Shown piece after piece: positions 8,205 through 17,150 of a stretch of 64,000 nt of DNA. The stretch comes from Bauldia sp. GTDB taxonomy: Bacteria > Pseudomonadota > Alphaproteobacteria > Rhizobiales > Kaistiaceae. Positions within the stretch are counted from its first letter, which is position 1; every line of letters begins with the position of its first letter. The position numbers and the translations under genes were made by a program. Location: NCBI GenBank assembly GCA_037200845.1, contig JBBCGQ010000001.1, forward strand, positions 496,001-560,000, written 5' to 3'. The notes under the pieces were generated by a model. That model worked only from the letters and a program-made list of their open reading frames with translations. It had not been told where the DNA came from and ran no database searches.

Positions 8205-9614
8205 ATGACCAAACAACACTCGCAAAGACGCAAGTCGCGGGCCGTAACTAGCGTCGCTAATGGCGTTGGCGGCATGACCGAAGTTAGGGATCAGAGATTC
8301 AGTAGGGAACCAAGACCGATCACGTTTGAGATCGACGCCGAGAGCGCGGACGCATGGATGCGGTACCTGGGCGCTGAAACCTTGCGACGTGGTTGGTCTC
8401 ACGGCGGGATGTCTGAGCTTGGCTCACGCGAAAACAGCGGTAGCGTGACGTTGAGCGACGCCGCCGGGCCGCGTCTTCACGTTATCTGGGAGCGCAAACG
8501 GCTGGGCCCACTTCTGGTCGAAGTCGCACTGGCTGACACGCCGGAACTTCCTCTTGCGGACGCCATCGAGTTCTTTGACCGGGTGAACGCTGACTGTCGA
8601 AACCGCGTGGTCGAAGAATACCATCGTCGGAGCTTCTTAACCTACGAAGGCCTCGCATGGCGAGGTGAGCTCTGGCTGGACGCGGATACACGGCTCGGGC
8701 CCCCCGAGCGTCAATTCGGCGCCGCCTTACTTGGCCCTCGTGCGGTGGTCGTGGACATGTTGATTGACGCCGTTGACGCGCTGCACGTGGGCGAGTTGCT
8801 CGAAGCCCGCCTTGCGGAGGTAGCCGCGTTTATGAGCGTGATACTGCGCATCTCATTTGATCCATTCAGAAATGGCAGGGCGGTTTGGGCATGGACGCTG
8901 GACGATCGAGGGGGAGTGACGACGAGTATTCAGCAGATAGGATACCTGCAAACCGACAATCCTGGGACGATGCCAACACCGGGACATGATCCGGCAATCC
9001 CGATTTTACACGTCACTCGTCCAGACTTTTCACATGTAGGAATCGACGGCTCGACAACCGAACAGACAGTGCCAGATGACATTCAAACGCTCTGGGCTGC
9101 GTATCGCCAGCTGACTCCGAACTTACGCCGACAGTTTCTCAGCGCTGCCGCGAAGTGGCAAGAATCTAGCGATGCATGGCAAATACGCCGGACTCTCAGC
9201 TTCGCCCTGAGGGTGGTGGCTTGTGAGGCCCTTAAGCCACCAGGACCTGAGTACAACGATCACAACATCTACGATGTGATTGAAGCCCTAATCGACAAGG
9301 CAGCAAGCGAACGGCTTCGCGCGCCGGGCTTTGAGGCGCAGGACGTTCGCAACGCCCATCTTCACGTCGGCGCTTTTCGAAGCACAGAGTTCGCCGAGCA
9401 GATGGCTATGAGCACCTTTATTGACCCGTCCTTTGACCAAGCGAGCCGAGACCTAGCGCGAATCACGCAAGCAGCGATCATCGAGTGGCTGCGGCGCGGA
9501 GGAGTCTACGCACTTCCGCCCAAGAAACGGAAAAAAGCAGGGCCGCCCGCCCAATCCGATTCGGATAAGACTAAACTAGCCGGTCCTGCCGCCAATCGCA
9601 TAGCGCGGGAATGA
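8205..9614 (+). CDS. Hypothetical protein with a possible HEPN-like C-terminal domain
   Basis: 469 aa, family not recognised. Residues 1-300 show no familiar motif and no membrane segment. Near residues 325-400 a helical region (TLSFALRVVACEALKPPGPE) leads to DVRNAHLHVGAF, which has the R-x4-H spacing and Asn-after-Arg of HEPN ribonuclease sites, as seen in ApeA-type defence proteins. The tail is lysine-rich (LPPKKRKKAGPP). It lies in the island and its last 39 bp overlap the 3' end of the integrase gene on the other strand. The HEPN reading is an inference from one motif. Confidence 0.65.
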   Translation: MTKQHSQRRKSRAVTSVANGVGGMTEVRDQRFSREPRPITFEIDAESADAWMRYLGAETLRRGWSHGGMSELGSRENSGSVTLSDAAGPRLHVIWERKRLGPLLVEVALADTPELPLADAIEFFDRVNADCRNRVVEEYHRRSFLTYEGLAWRGELWLDADTRLGPPERQFGAALLGPRAVVVDMLIDAVDALHVGELLEARLAEVAAFMSVILRISFDPFRNGRAVWAWTLDDRGGVTTSIQQIGYLQTDNPGTMPTPGHDPAIPILHVTRPDFSHVGIDGSTTEQTVPDDIQTLWAAYRQLTPNLRRQFLSAAAKWQESSDAWQIRRTLSFALRVVACEALKPPGPEYNDHNIYDVIEALIDKAASERLRAPGFEAQDVRNAHLHVGAFRSTEFAEQMAMSTFIDPSFDQASRDLARITQAAIIEWLRRGGVYALPPKKRKKAGPPAQSDSDKTKLAGPAANRIARE

Positions 9615-11252
9615 CTTGATCGCGCGTGTCTTCGCCTTGAGCGTCACGCCCCCGTATCCCACGCCCACCGTGCGCGGATCATGCCCGCAGATCGCATCCA
9701 GCACCTTGTCCTGAATGCCGACCTCTGAGCCGATCGTCTTGAAGGTGTGACGCCACGCATGGTTCGGCTGTATGTGCGGGTCCTTCACTACGGTCCTTAC
9801 GAAACGCGTCACGTGGTTTTTCGCTGTGCGCCACGCGGCACGACCATTGCCGGTCCACATGAATAGCTGCCCCTTGGGAGCATTATTCACGAAGGCGAGG
9901 AACCCCATGTCGATCAGATGCCGGTGGACTGGTACATCGCGTCGTTCTTTGTCCTTCACCGTGCCGGCTTCAGGCGTGATCGAGAGCGTCCACACTCCGT
10001 CTTCCTCGCGCACGTCTGCCTTCCGAAGTTGAACGATCTCCCCAACACGGGCTCCGGTATAGGCACAGAGCCACGGCACCCAATGCTTCAACGCGTACCG
10101 CTATCCCGCCTCACGCGGCCCTCGATGCACACTGCGAGCCGCGCCCAAGATGGCGGTGATTTCCGCGGCCGAGAACCAAGTGTCACGAAGCTTCCTTCGC
10201 TTGGCCATTTTGATTGTAATGCCCTGTGCCGGGTTCTTTGGGAGCCTCCGATTTCGGACCGCCCACGCGAAGACGCTTCGAAGTCCTGCCAGGTAGCTGT
10301 CCTTGATCGTCTTGGCGCTCAGTTCGTAAGGCGATGCCGCCAGGTGGTCTTTGAACGCTACAATGTCCTCAGGCGTGATCTTGGTCGCATCATCGTGCTT
10401 CAAGAATGAGCCCAGCGCAGCGCCGGCCTTGGCATAGCTCGCGTAGGTGCTCTCAGAAAACCCTGCCGCCTTCGCCTCGCGCCACCAAGCCTCGATAAGT
10501 CCCTTGAGTGACGCCGCGCTTTGCGACTTCTCCGCCGACTCGACTTGCGGTGGACGCCATTCCGGGAACCGTTCCGCACGGGGGTCGGGCCTGTAGTCGC
10601 CACCGGCTTTACGCTCGCCAACTTCCATTCCTTGCACGATCGCCTTGAGCAACTCCGGGAGCAACTTGCGGCGAGAGGAAGGATCAAGGCTCGTAATGCC
10701 TTCCTTCACCAGCATGTTGTCCGCGAGTGTCGCCAGCGCCCGCTCAAGCTCGTCGTGCGAAGCGCCACTAAGCGGCTTCAGCCTCTTCAGTGTGGTCTCA
10801 TAGGCGACTTCGAGTTCCTCGGCTGTAAGCTCGTCGTCGCGCTCCCACTTTCCGTCGCTCCACACCATGCCAGTCACGGAGCCGGCGTCGGGATCGCTTG
10901 CCCACGCACGGTAAAGGCGTCCTGCCAGCGCGACGGCCTGGCGAAGCGAGAGGCTTACCGGCTTGTTGCGTCTCAGAGACTCGAAGATCGAATCCATATA
11001 AGCGCTGGCCTCTGCCTGACGCTGCCTGATGGTGAGTGGGTCGCTCGCTCGAAGCGAAAGTCGGATGCTTTCCATCTTGGCGGAGACGACAACGAACGCT
11101 GTCTCATCACCAATCGGAATCGCGAGCTTCATGCCTACCATCCGCTCTCGGAGATCGGCCGGAATGCGCTTCACGAAATAGCGGTTTGAGGAACCCGAAC
11201 GCTTCACGGGACGGACAAGCCTGAAGAGCAATGTTGCGCACCTTTGTAGCAC
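9576..11252 (-). pseudogene. Tyrosine-type site-specific integrase interrupted by an amber stop
   Basis: The gene reads 11252 to 9576 in one frame, except for a TAG at 10103-10101. The N-terminal 382 residues include a DUF6538-like start (NRYFVKRIPADLRERMVG) and the core-binding domain (STYASYAKAGAALGSFL). The part after the stop has the catalytic set: Arg in AYTGARVGE, the HxxR box in HAWRHTF, and the C-terminal GHDPRTVGVGYG with the tyrosine. The sequence resumes RYALKHWVPWL directly after the stop, so a single base change is the likely cause. A TTG at 10091 could restart the catalytic part, which would then lack the arm domains. It lies next to tRNA-Leu, the expected place for an island integrase. 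Confidence 0.88.
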
Positions 11253-11264
11253 AGTGTGGCTACA
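11245..11264. promoter_or_regulatory. Inverted repeat at the integrase start, possible operator or attachment-arm site
   Basis: TGTAGC (11245-11250) and GCTACA (11259-11264) flank an 8-bp spacer. The site overlaps the upstream-most integrase start and lies 55 bp from the tRNA 3' end, where integrase or excisionase arm sites and autoregulatory operators usually sit. Function inferred from position only. Confidence 0.3.
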
Positions 11265-11318
11265 CGCAACCCTCTGATGTGGCTTACCTTATTGACCCGA
11301 TTGCGGAACTCGTCGGGG

Positions 11319-11403
11319 TGGTGCCCAGGAAAGGACTCGAACCTTCACGCCTTGCGGCACACGGACCTGAACCGTGCGCGTCTACCAATTCCGCCACCTG
11401 GGC
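11319..11403 (-). tRNA. tRNA-Leu (anticodon CAG), CCA encoded
   Basis: On the minus strand the acceptor GCCCAGG (5' end 11403) pairs with CCTGGGC, followed by discriminator A and an encoded CCA (11321-11319). The anticodon arm is CACGG-TTCAGGT-CCGTG with anticodon CAG, reading CUG. The long variable arm (TGCCGCAAGGCG) is typical of leucine tRNA, and the T arm is AAGGTTCGAGTCCTT. The 3' end faces the island and its integrase, so the gene is the likely attachment site. Confidence 0.97.
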
Positions 11404-11413
11404 ACGGGGCGGA

Positions 11414-11442
11414 TGCTTAAGGTTGGCGTTTCGGCTTGTCAA
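11414..11442 (-). promoter_or_regulatory. Sigma-70-type promoter of tRNA-Leu
   Basis: On the minus strand a perfect -35 box TTGACA (11442-11437) is followed by a 17-bp spacer and a -10-like TAAGCA (11419-11414), ten bases before the tRNA 5' end. Confidence 0.7.
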
Positions 11443-11476
11443 ACCGGCCGTTCGGGCCTCGGCCGGCCGGTGCGCT

Positions 11477-13273
11477 ATGGTTGCCGCCATGATTCTCCGG
11501 GCGGGGCGGAACGAGGGCGCGGGTTTGGCGTGGGCCGCGGTGGCGCTGGCCTTCGCCGCATATCTCTGGATCTTCCTGCCGCTCATCCCGGCCGATGGCC
11601 GCGGCCTCGGCGCCGACTATTCGCTCCACCTGCCGAACCTGCTCGCCGGATATTTTCTCTACCTGCAGAACGGGCTGCTCGCGGTCCCCTGGTTCAACCC
11701 GGGCCAGTGCGGCGGCGTGCCGTTCATCGCCGATCTCAACGTCGGCTATTATTCGCTGCCGCAATTCCTGGCGTTCGTCGTCGATCCGCTGATCGCGGTG
11801 CGCGCGACATTCGTCGTCTTTGCCGCGATCGGCGCGCTTGGCTTCTACGCGCTGGCGCGGCGCGCCTTCGCGTTGTCGCCGGCGGCCTCGGCGGTTGCGG
11901 CGGTGCTGTTCCTGTTCAACGGCACGTTCGCCTATCGCATGGCGATCGGGCACCTGACGTTCCACCCGCTGATGCTGGCGCCCTGGATCGCGCTGTGCCT
12001 GATCCGCGGCACGACGCTCGGCGCGCTGCTCGCCGGCGCGCTGTTCGCGTACGCCTTCCAGGCCGGCATGATCCACGGCATCGGGCCGGTCGCCTTCGCC
12101 GTCGCCATCGTGATTCTCATCCACGGCATCCGTTCCGGGCAATCGGCGCGGCCGTGGATCGCGTTCGCCGGCGCGGCGGTGGTCGCGGTTGCGCTGTCCG
12201 CGACGCGTCTCGCCGCGGCGCTGGCGCTCGCCAAAAATTTCCCGCGCAATGAATACGCGCTGCCCGGCTTCCCCAATCTTTTCGCGGCGCTCCGCGTCGC
12301 CTTCCTCAGCCTCATCGACCTGACGCCGGTCGCCGAGGCGTGGCAGTCGCTCGCCAACACCGACATATTTCTGGATCGTCCCGAGTGGGAATACGCCGTC
12401 GGCCCGATCGCCGCGCTGCTCATCGTCGCCGGCGCGGCGGTGCTCGTCGCGCGTCGTGGCCGCGTGCGGCGCCACGCTCCCGCGGTTGTCGCGATCGCGG
12501 CGATCCTGGCGCTGCCGCTGCTGCTCAACTGGTATGTGCCGGCGTGGAATGCGCTGCTCAAGCACGTGCCGCTGCTCGGCTCGAGCACGACGCTGGTGCG
12601 CTGGTTCATGCTCTACGTTCCGGTCGCGGTGTTCGCCGCCGCGCTGGCGTTCGACACGCTGTTTCCGCGGGCGCTGCGTGCGCCGGCGATGGCGCTGGCG
12701 GTGCTCGCGATCGTCGCGCCCAACGCGCTGGTCGAGAAGGGCACCTACCGCGCGCAGCGCTACGACGCGACGCCGATCGTCGCCGCCTGGCATGGCGGGC
12801 AGGCGATCCCGGTTACCGACATCGTCGTCGATCCGCAGTCGACGCCCGAGCGCCGCGTCCGCCTCGGCGGCAACAACGCCATCGCCGCCGGCCAGTCGCA
12901 ACTTTATTGCTACGCCCCGGTTTTCGGCTACCAGCTCGAGGCGCTGCCGATCGGCGATCTGCACGCCGGCCCGATTTCCGACCTGTCCTCCGACGGCGCC
13001 CTCAACCTGAAAAATCCGTCCTGCTACCTGTTTCCGGGCGCCAACAGTTGCCGGCCGGGCGACGCGTTCAGCGTCGAGCAGGCGGGCGCGGCCGACTCGT
13101 TCGTCCACTACGAACAGTTCCCGTTCGGCCTGCCGCCGCTGCAGGTCGCCGCCAACTGGCTCAATCTCCTTGCCCTTGTCGGCTTCGTTCTGGCCGTGCC
13201 GATTCTGATGGTGCGCAATCGGTCGCGGGGCGCTCCTTTCCGCGGTCTGGACGCCATGCCGCCCGCCCGCTAA
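11477..13273 (+). CDS. Polytopic membrane protein, function unknown
   Basis: About 598 aa. Many hydrophobic segments alternate with short loops, starting at WAAVALAFAAYLWIFLPLIP and ending with LNLLALVGFVLAVPILMV. The large first loop (YSLHLPNLLAGYFLYLQNGL, then FNPGQCGGVPFIADL) recalls the lipid-linked glycosyltransferase/YfhO-type superfamily, where an acidic loop after helix 1 is catalytic. Here that is only a resemblance. The open frame extends upstream through the tRNA, so the start must be internal: ATG 11477 or ATG 11489, neither with a strong ribosome binding site. The gene is followed after 44 bp by the NAD(P)-binding gene. Confidence 0.75.
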   Translation: MVAAMILRAGRNEGAGLAWAAVALAFAAYLWIFLPLIPADGRGLGADYSLHLPNLLAGYFLYLQNGLLAVPWFNPGQCGGVPFIADLNVGYYSLPQFLAFVVDPLIAVRATFVVFAAIGALGFYALARRAFALSPAASAVAAVLFLFNGTFAYRMAIGHLTFHPLMLAPWIALCLIRGTTLGALLAGALFAYAFQAGMIHGIGPVAFAVAIVILIHGIRSGQSARPWIAFAGAAVVAVALSATRLAAALALAKNFPRNEYALPGFPNLFAALRVAFLSLIDLTPVAEAWQSLANTDIFLDRPEWEYAVGPIAALLIVAGAAVLVARRGRVRRHAPAVVAIAAILALPLLLNWYVPAWNALLKHVPLLGSSTTLVRWFMLYVPVAVFAAALAFDTLFPRALRAPAMALAVLAIVAPNALVEKGTYRAQRYDATPIVAAWHGGQAIPVTDIVVDPQSTPERRVRLGGNNAIAAGQSQLYCYAPVFGYQLEALPIGDLHAGPISDLSSDGALNLKNPSCYLFPGANSCRPGDAFSVEQAGAADSFVHYEQFPFGLPPLQVAANWLNLLALVGFVLAVPILMVRNRSRGAPFRGLDAMPPAR

Positions 13274-13317
13274 AGACGCTGCAAGACCGCATTTTCCGCG
13301 GCATTCCGGAGTGGACG

Positions 13318-14307
13318 ATGCCAATTGCCACCAGCGACAAGGGTCTGGTCACCGTCTTCGGCGGCACGGGGTTCCTCGGCCGCCATGTCGTCCGCGCGCT
13401 GTTGAAGCGCGGCTGGCGCGTCCGCGCCGCCGTTCGCCGGCCCGATCTCGCCGGTCACCTCCAGCCGCTCGGCATGGTCGGTTGGGTGCAGCCGGTGCAG
13501 GCCAATCTTCGCTACCGCTGGTCGGTCGACCGCGCCGTGATGGATGCCGACGCGGTCGTGAATCTTGTCGCGATTCCCTCCGAGCGCGGCCGCCAGCGTT
13601 TCGATGCCGTCCACGTCTTCGGCGCGCGCGCCGTGGCCGAGGCCGCGCGCGGCGCCGGCATCGACAGGCTGGTGCACGTCTCCGTGCTCGGTGCCGCCAA
13701 GGATTCAGCCTCCGACTACTACCGCTCGAAGGCGGAAGGCGAGGCGGCGGTGTTCGAAACCGTGCCCGGCGCCGTGGTGTATCGGCCGTCGCTGATGTTC
13801 GGGCCGGAGGATCATTTCTTCAACCGCTTCGCCGCGATGGCGCGCGTGTTGCCGGCGCTGCCGCTGTTCGGCGGCGGCGAGACGAAATTCCAGCCGGTGT
13901 TCGCCGGCGATGTCTCGACCGCGATCGCCGATGCGGTCGAGGGCCGCGTGCCAGGCGGCAAGGTGTTCGAGCTCGGCGGCAAGGAAACCAAGACCTTCCG
14001 CGAGCTGCTCGAGCTGATGCTGCGCACCATCGAGCGCCGCCGCCTGCTCGTGCCCGTGCCGTGGTTCGCCGCGCGCGCGATCGCGGCCGTTGCGCAATAT
14101 CTGCCGGGCGCGCTGGTCACGCCCGATCAGGTGCGTCAGTTGATGCTCGACAACGTCGTGTCGGAAGCCGCGACCCGCGAAGGCCGCACGCTACGCGGCC
14201 TGGGCGTCGATGCGACCAGCCTGGAGGCGATCCTGGAGTCGTATCTCTACCGCTTCCGCCAGCACGGCGAGTTCGACCGTCCGAAGCCCGTGCAGGGGCA
14301 GGGCTGA
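13318..14307 (+). CDS. NDUFA9-like NAD(P)-binding complex I-associated protein
   Basis: 329 aa. The N-terminus has an extended-SDR Rossmann motif (VTVFGGTGFLGRHVV near residue 10). The SDR region continues with ADAVVNLVAIPSERGRQRFD, LVHVSVLGAAKDSASDYYRS and the atypical YRSK active-site variant, followed by VVYRPSLMFGPEDHFFNRF. This pattern fits the complex I NDUFA9 subfamily, which binds NADPH structurally, supports complex I assembly and is common as a single gene in alphaproteobacteria. The ATG at 13318 places the Rossmann motif at the usual distance. The last 117 bp overlap uppP on the opposite strand. Confidence 0.88.
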   Translation: MPIATSDKGLVTVFGGTGFLGRHVVRALLKRGWRVRAAVRRPDLAGHLQPLGMVGWVQPVQANLRYRWSVDRAVMDADAVVNLVAIPSERGRQRFDAVHVFGARAVAEAARGAGIDRLVHVSVLGAAKDSASDYYRSKAEGEAAVFETVPGAVVYRPSLMFGPEDHFFNRFAAMARVLPALPLFGGGETKFQPVFAGDVSTAIADAVEGRVPGGKVFELGGKETKTFRELLELMLRTIERRRLLVPVPWFAARAIAAVAQYLPGALVTPDQVRQLMLDNVVSEAATREGRTLRGLGVDATSLEAILESYLYRFRQHGEFDRPKPVQGQG

Positions 14308-15138
14308 GGCCGTCGCCACCGGTTGCCGGTCGGCGCCGAAGAAGACCACGGCGATAAGGCCGAGGACGCCGACCGCGATCCGCCAGTAGCCGAAAGGCGC
14401 GAAGCCGTAGCGACCGACGAAGGTCAGGAACGTCCGCACCACCACCAGCGCCGACAGGAACGCCACGACGAACCCGATGGCGATCAGCCCGGCGGAGGTG
14501 CCGCTCATGGTGTCCATGCTTTTGTAGAATTCGTAGGCGAAGGCGCCAAGCATCGTCGGCATCGCGAGGAAGAACGAATATTCCGCGGCCGAGCGCTTGT
14601 CGGTGCCCAGAATCAGCGCCCCGGCGATGGTCGCGCCCGAACGCGACACGCCGGGTATCAGCGACAGGCACTGGAACAGGCCGATGCCCAGCGCCAGGCC
14701 CAATGGATACTGCATGATATCCAGATGGCGCTGCGGCAGCTTCATCCGATCGAGCGTGATCAGCACGACGCCGCCGAGGATCAGGGCGATCGAGATCAGC
14801 GTGACCGAGTTGAAGAACACCTCGGTGATCAGGCGGTGGAAGATGACGCCGAGGATAGCCGAGGGCAGGAACGCGATGATGACGCCCAGCGCAAATCGCT
14901 GCGTCGTCGGATCGCGCGGCAGGTCGCGCAGCAACTGCCAGAGCCGCGCTGCGTAGACGCCGAGCAGCGCCAGGATCGCGCCGAGCTGGATCAGCACCTC
15001 GAACGCCGGTCCGGCGCTGGTGAAGCCGAGCAGGCGCGCCGAGAGCAGCAGGTGCGCCGTCGATGACACCGGGATGAATTCGGTGACGCCCTCGACGATG
15101 CCGAGAACGATCGCATCGAAGATCGATTTTGGATCCAT
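14191..15138 (-). CDS. uppP: Undecaprenyl-diphosphatase UppP (BacA)
   Basis: 315 aa inner-membrane enzyme that dephosphorylates undecaprenyl diphosphate to recycle the lipid carrier for peptidoglycan and O-antigen; it also gives bacitracin resistance. The diagnostic motifs are present: GIVEGVTEFIPVSSTAHLLL (residues 13-32) with the catalytic glutamates and serines, and LIPGVSRSGATIAGALILG near residue 165. Eight or so membrane helices are visible. The usual length is about 265-275. The extra C-terminal 45 residues (from ADRQPVATASALPL) are hydrophilic and encoded antisense to the neighbouring gene, which suggests loss of an earlier stop codon. Confidence 0.95.
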   Translation of the reverse strand: MDPKSIFDAIVLGIVEGVTEFIPVSSTAHLLLSARLLGFTSAGPAFEVLIQLGAILALLGVYAARLWQLLRDLPRDPTTQRFALGVIIAFLPSAILGVIFHRLITEVFFNSVTLISIALILGGVVLITLDRMKLPQRHLDIMQYPLGLALGIGLFQCLSLIPGVSRSGATIAGALILGTDKRSAAEYSFFLAMPTMLGAFAYEFYKSMDTMSGTSAGLIAIGFVVAFLSALVVVRTFLTFVGRYGFAPFGYWRIAVGVLGLIAVVFFGADRQPVATASALPLHGLRTVELAVLAEAVEIRLQDRLQAGRIDAQAA

Positions 15139-15264
15139 CTTTGTCCCCGTCGCGCGCCCAAATCGCAGCAGCGAATCGCGCCTTGTTCCCGCCCGATGCG
15201 GGTTCTATACCGAAATTCCTTTCGCCCGCCTTGCGGCAAAATTCCGGGAAATCGTCAGAGCCTC

Positions 15265-15957
15265 ATGCCGACACTGCATCACTATCCTTTGCACCCCGGC
15301 TCCCGCTTCGTCCGTCTGATTCTCGCCGAGTATGGTGAGGAGGTCGTGCTCGCCGAGGAGGCGCCGTGGGAGCGCGACGAGGCGCTGCTGAAGCTCAATC
15401 CGTCGGGCGAGCTGCCCATCTTCGTCGACGACGATGGCACGATCGTTTCCGGCGCCACCGTGATCGCGGAATATCTCGCCGAGACCCGCGGCGCCCGCGT
15501 CGGCGAGGCGACGCTGATGCCCAAGACGCCGGCCGAGCGTGCCGAGACGCGCCGCCTGATGGCCTGGTTCCTGTCCAAGATGGATGCCGAGGTAACCGGC
15601 TACCTGCTGACCGAGAAGGTCTACAAGCGCCGCATGACCGTCACGAATGGCGGCGCCGAGCCCGATTCCGCGGCGATTCGCGCCGGGCGGCTGAACATCA
15701 AGTATCATCTGCGCTATATCGGCTACCTCGCGGCCCGGCGTAATTGCCTCGCCGGCCGCGAACTGACCTTCGCCGACCTCGCCGCAGCCGCGGAGGTGTC
15801 GACGCTGGATTATCTTGGCGAGGTGCCATGGGACGAGGACGCGATGGCGAAGGCCTGGTACGCGCGAGTGAAATCGCGGCCGTCCTTCCGCGCCCTGCTG
15901 ACGGACCAGGTCCGCGGCATGCCCGCCGCCACCCACTACGCCGACCTGGATTTCTGA
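15265..15957 (+). CDS. Glutathione S-transferase family protein
   Basis: 230 aa, cytosolic. The N-terminal thioredoxin-like half starts TLHHYPLHPGSRFVRLILAE and contains the cis-proline region NPSGELPIFVDDDGTIVSG. The C-terminal all-helical half includes GRELTFADLAAAAEVSTLDY with the conserved Asp of the GST fold. The ATG at 15265 follows a region transcribed divergently to uppP. A GST directly before queG is a common arrangement in Rhizobiales, though the substrate is not known. Confidence 0.9.
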   Translation: MPTLHHYPLHPGSRFVRLILAEYGEEVVLAEEAPWERDEALLKLNPSGELPIFVDDDGTIVSGATVIAEYLAETRGARVGEATLMPKTPAERAETRRLMAWFLSKMDAEVTGYLLTEKVYKRRMTVTNGGAEPDSAAIRAGRLNIKYHLRYIGYLAARRNCLAGRELTFADLAAAAEVSTLDYLGEVPWDEDAMAKAWYARVKSRPSFRALLTDQVRGMPAATHYADLDF

Positions 15958-15990
15958 TCGATACGAGTTCCGCCGAGCAAAGTGAGGCGT

Positions 15991-16060
15991 CCCCTCTCCC
16001 CGAAGGCGAGAGGGCCGCGAGCCTTGCCGAGCGAAGCGAGCTAGGCGAACGGGGTGAGGG
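15991..16060. repeat. Intergenic palindromic repeat (CCTCTCCC / GCGAAGCGA type) upstream of queG
   Basis: It begins with a CCCTCTCCCC...GGCGAGAGGG hairpin and continues CCTTGCCGAGCGAAGCGAGC to GGGGTGAGGG. The same plan is seen at 43415-43485 (CCTTATGAGCGAAGCGAATT). It fills the space where the 5' end of queG should be. Confidence 0.7.
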
Positions 16061-16073
16061 CACTTCCGCACCC

Positions 16074-17150
16074 ATTCTCTACCCTCGCAAAGGCGAAGGC
16101 ATCCCCGCCGAGTTCAAGGCCGCCTTCATCGCCGACTGCAAGCGCGAAGGCTTCGACGTCGTCGGCATCGCCGCGCCGGACGCGATCCCCGAGGCCGCGC
16201 CGCGCCTCCGCGAATTCCTGAACCAAGGCCGCCACGGCACGATGGCGTGGCTTGAGACGGAAGCCGACCGCCGCGCCGAGGTGAAGGCGCTGTGGCCACA
16301 GGCCGGCGCCGTCGTCATGGTCGGGATGAACTATGGTCCGGACCACGATCCGCGCACAGCACTGGCGCGGAAGGATCGCGCCGCGATCTCGGTCTACGCG
16401 GGCAACCGCGACTACCACGATCTCATCAAGGGCAAGCTCAAGGTGCTCGCCGGCCGCTTCAAGGCGCGGACCGCGAGCGAGGTGAAAGTCTTCGTCGACA
16501 CCGCGCCGCTGATGGAGAAGCCGCTGGCTGAGGCCGCCGGCCTCGGCTGGCAGGGCAAGCACACCAATCTCGTCAGCCGCGAGTTCGGCTCGTGGCTGTT
16601 CCTCGGCGCCATCGTCGTCGAGATGCCCCTGCCGCCCGACGCCGCCGAGGTTGATGCCTGCGGCACCTGCCGCGCCTGCCTCGACGTCTGCCCGACCAGC
16701 GCGTTCCCCGCGCCCTACCAGCTCGATGCCCGCCGCTGCATCTCGTATCTGACGATCGAGCACGAAGGCCCGATCCCGCACGAATTCCGCAAGGCGATCG
16801 GCAACCGCATCTACGGCTGCGATGATTGCCTCGCCGTTTGCCCGTGGAACAAGTTCGCGCAGGCGACGAAGGAGATGAAGCTTAAGGCGCGCGAGGACCG
16901 CATCTCGCCGCGCCTCGCCGATCTCGCCGCGCTGGACGAGGAAGGCTTCCGCCGGACGTTCTCCGCCTCGCCGATCAAGCGCATCGGCCGCGACCGCTTC
17001 GTCCGCAACGTCATGATCGCGGTCGGCAACTCGGGCGACGCCAGCCTCCTCGCCACCGCGCAGGCCCGCGCCAACGATGCTTCGCCGCTGGTGCGCGAAG
17101 CAGCCGAATGGGCGCTGGCTGAACTCATGAGTGAAACCAATGTCGCGTAG
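16074..17150 (+). CDS. queG: Epoxyqueuosine reductase QueG, start uncertain
   Basis: About 358 aa. It performs the last step of queuosine synthesis in tRNA, reducing epoxyqueuosine with cobalamin and two 4Fe-4S clusters. The DUF1730 domain (FDVVGIAAPDAIPEAAPRL, then VFVDTAPLMEKPLAEAAGLG with the catalytic Asp) is followed by CGTCRACLDVCP and CDDCLAVCPWNKFA, the cluster ligands. A HEAT-like tail ends at 17150. Homology begins near 16107, but there is no in-frame ATG, GTG or TTG between there and ATG 15827, which is inside the GST gene. The given start is an ATT at 16074 with GGTGAGGG upstream; translation may instead come from further up. The repeat at 15991-16060 may have displaced the original start. 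Confidence 0.88.
   Translation: MLYPRKGEGIPAEFKAAFIADCKREGFDVVGIAAPDAIPEAAPRLREFLNQGRHGTMAWLETEADRRAEVKALWPQAGAVVMVGMNYGPDHDPRTALARKDRAAISVYAGNRDYHDLIKGKLKVLAGRFKARTASEVKVFVDTAPLMEKPLAEAAGLGWQGKHTNLVSREFGSWLFLGAIVVEMPLPPDAAEVDACGTCRACLDVCPTSAFPAPYQLDARRCISYLTIEHEGPIPHEFRKAIGNRIYGCDDCLAVCPWNKFAQATKEMKLKAREDRISPRLADLAALDEEGFRRTFSASPIKRIGRDRFVRNVMIAVGNSGDASLLATAQARANDASPLVREAAEWALAELMSETNVA

Noticed and set aside
1-11318. Second copy of the tRNA-Leu 3' end marking the other end of the island
   Set aside because: No convincing duplicate of the tRNA 3' end was found by eye. The far attachment site is presumably left of the window; a local alignment would settle it.
11417-13324. Open frame of 635 codons on the minus strand opposite the membrane protein gene
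   Set aside because: Composition is dominated by Arg, Asp, Glu and Gln with no domain, as expected of an antisense shadow in GC-rich DNA.
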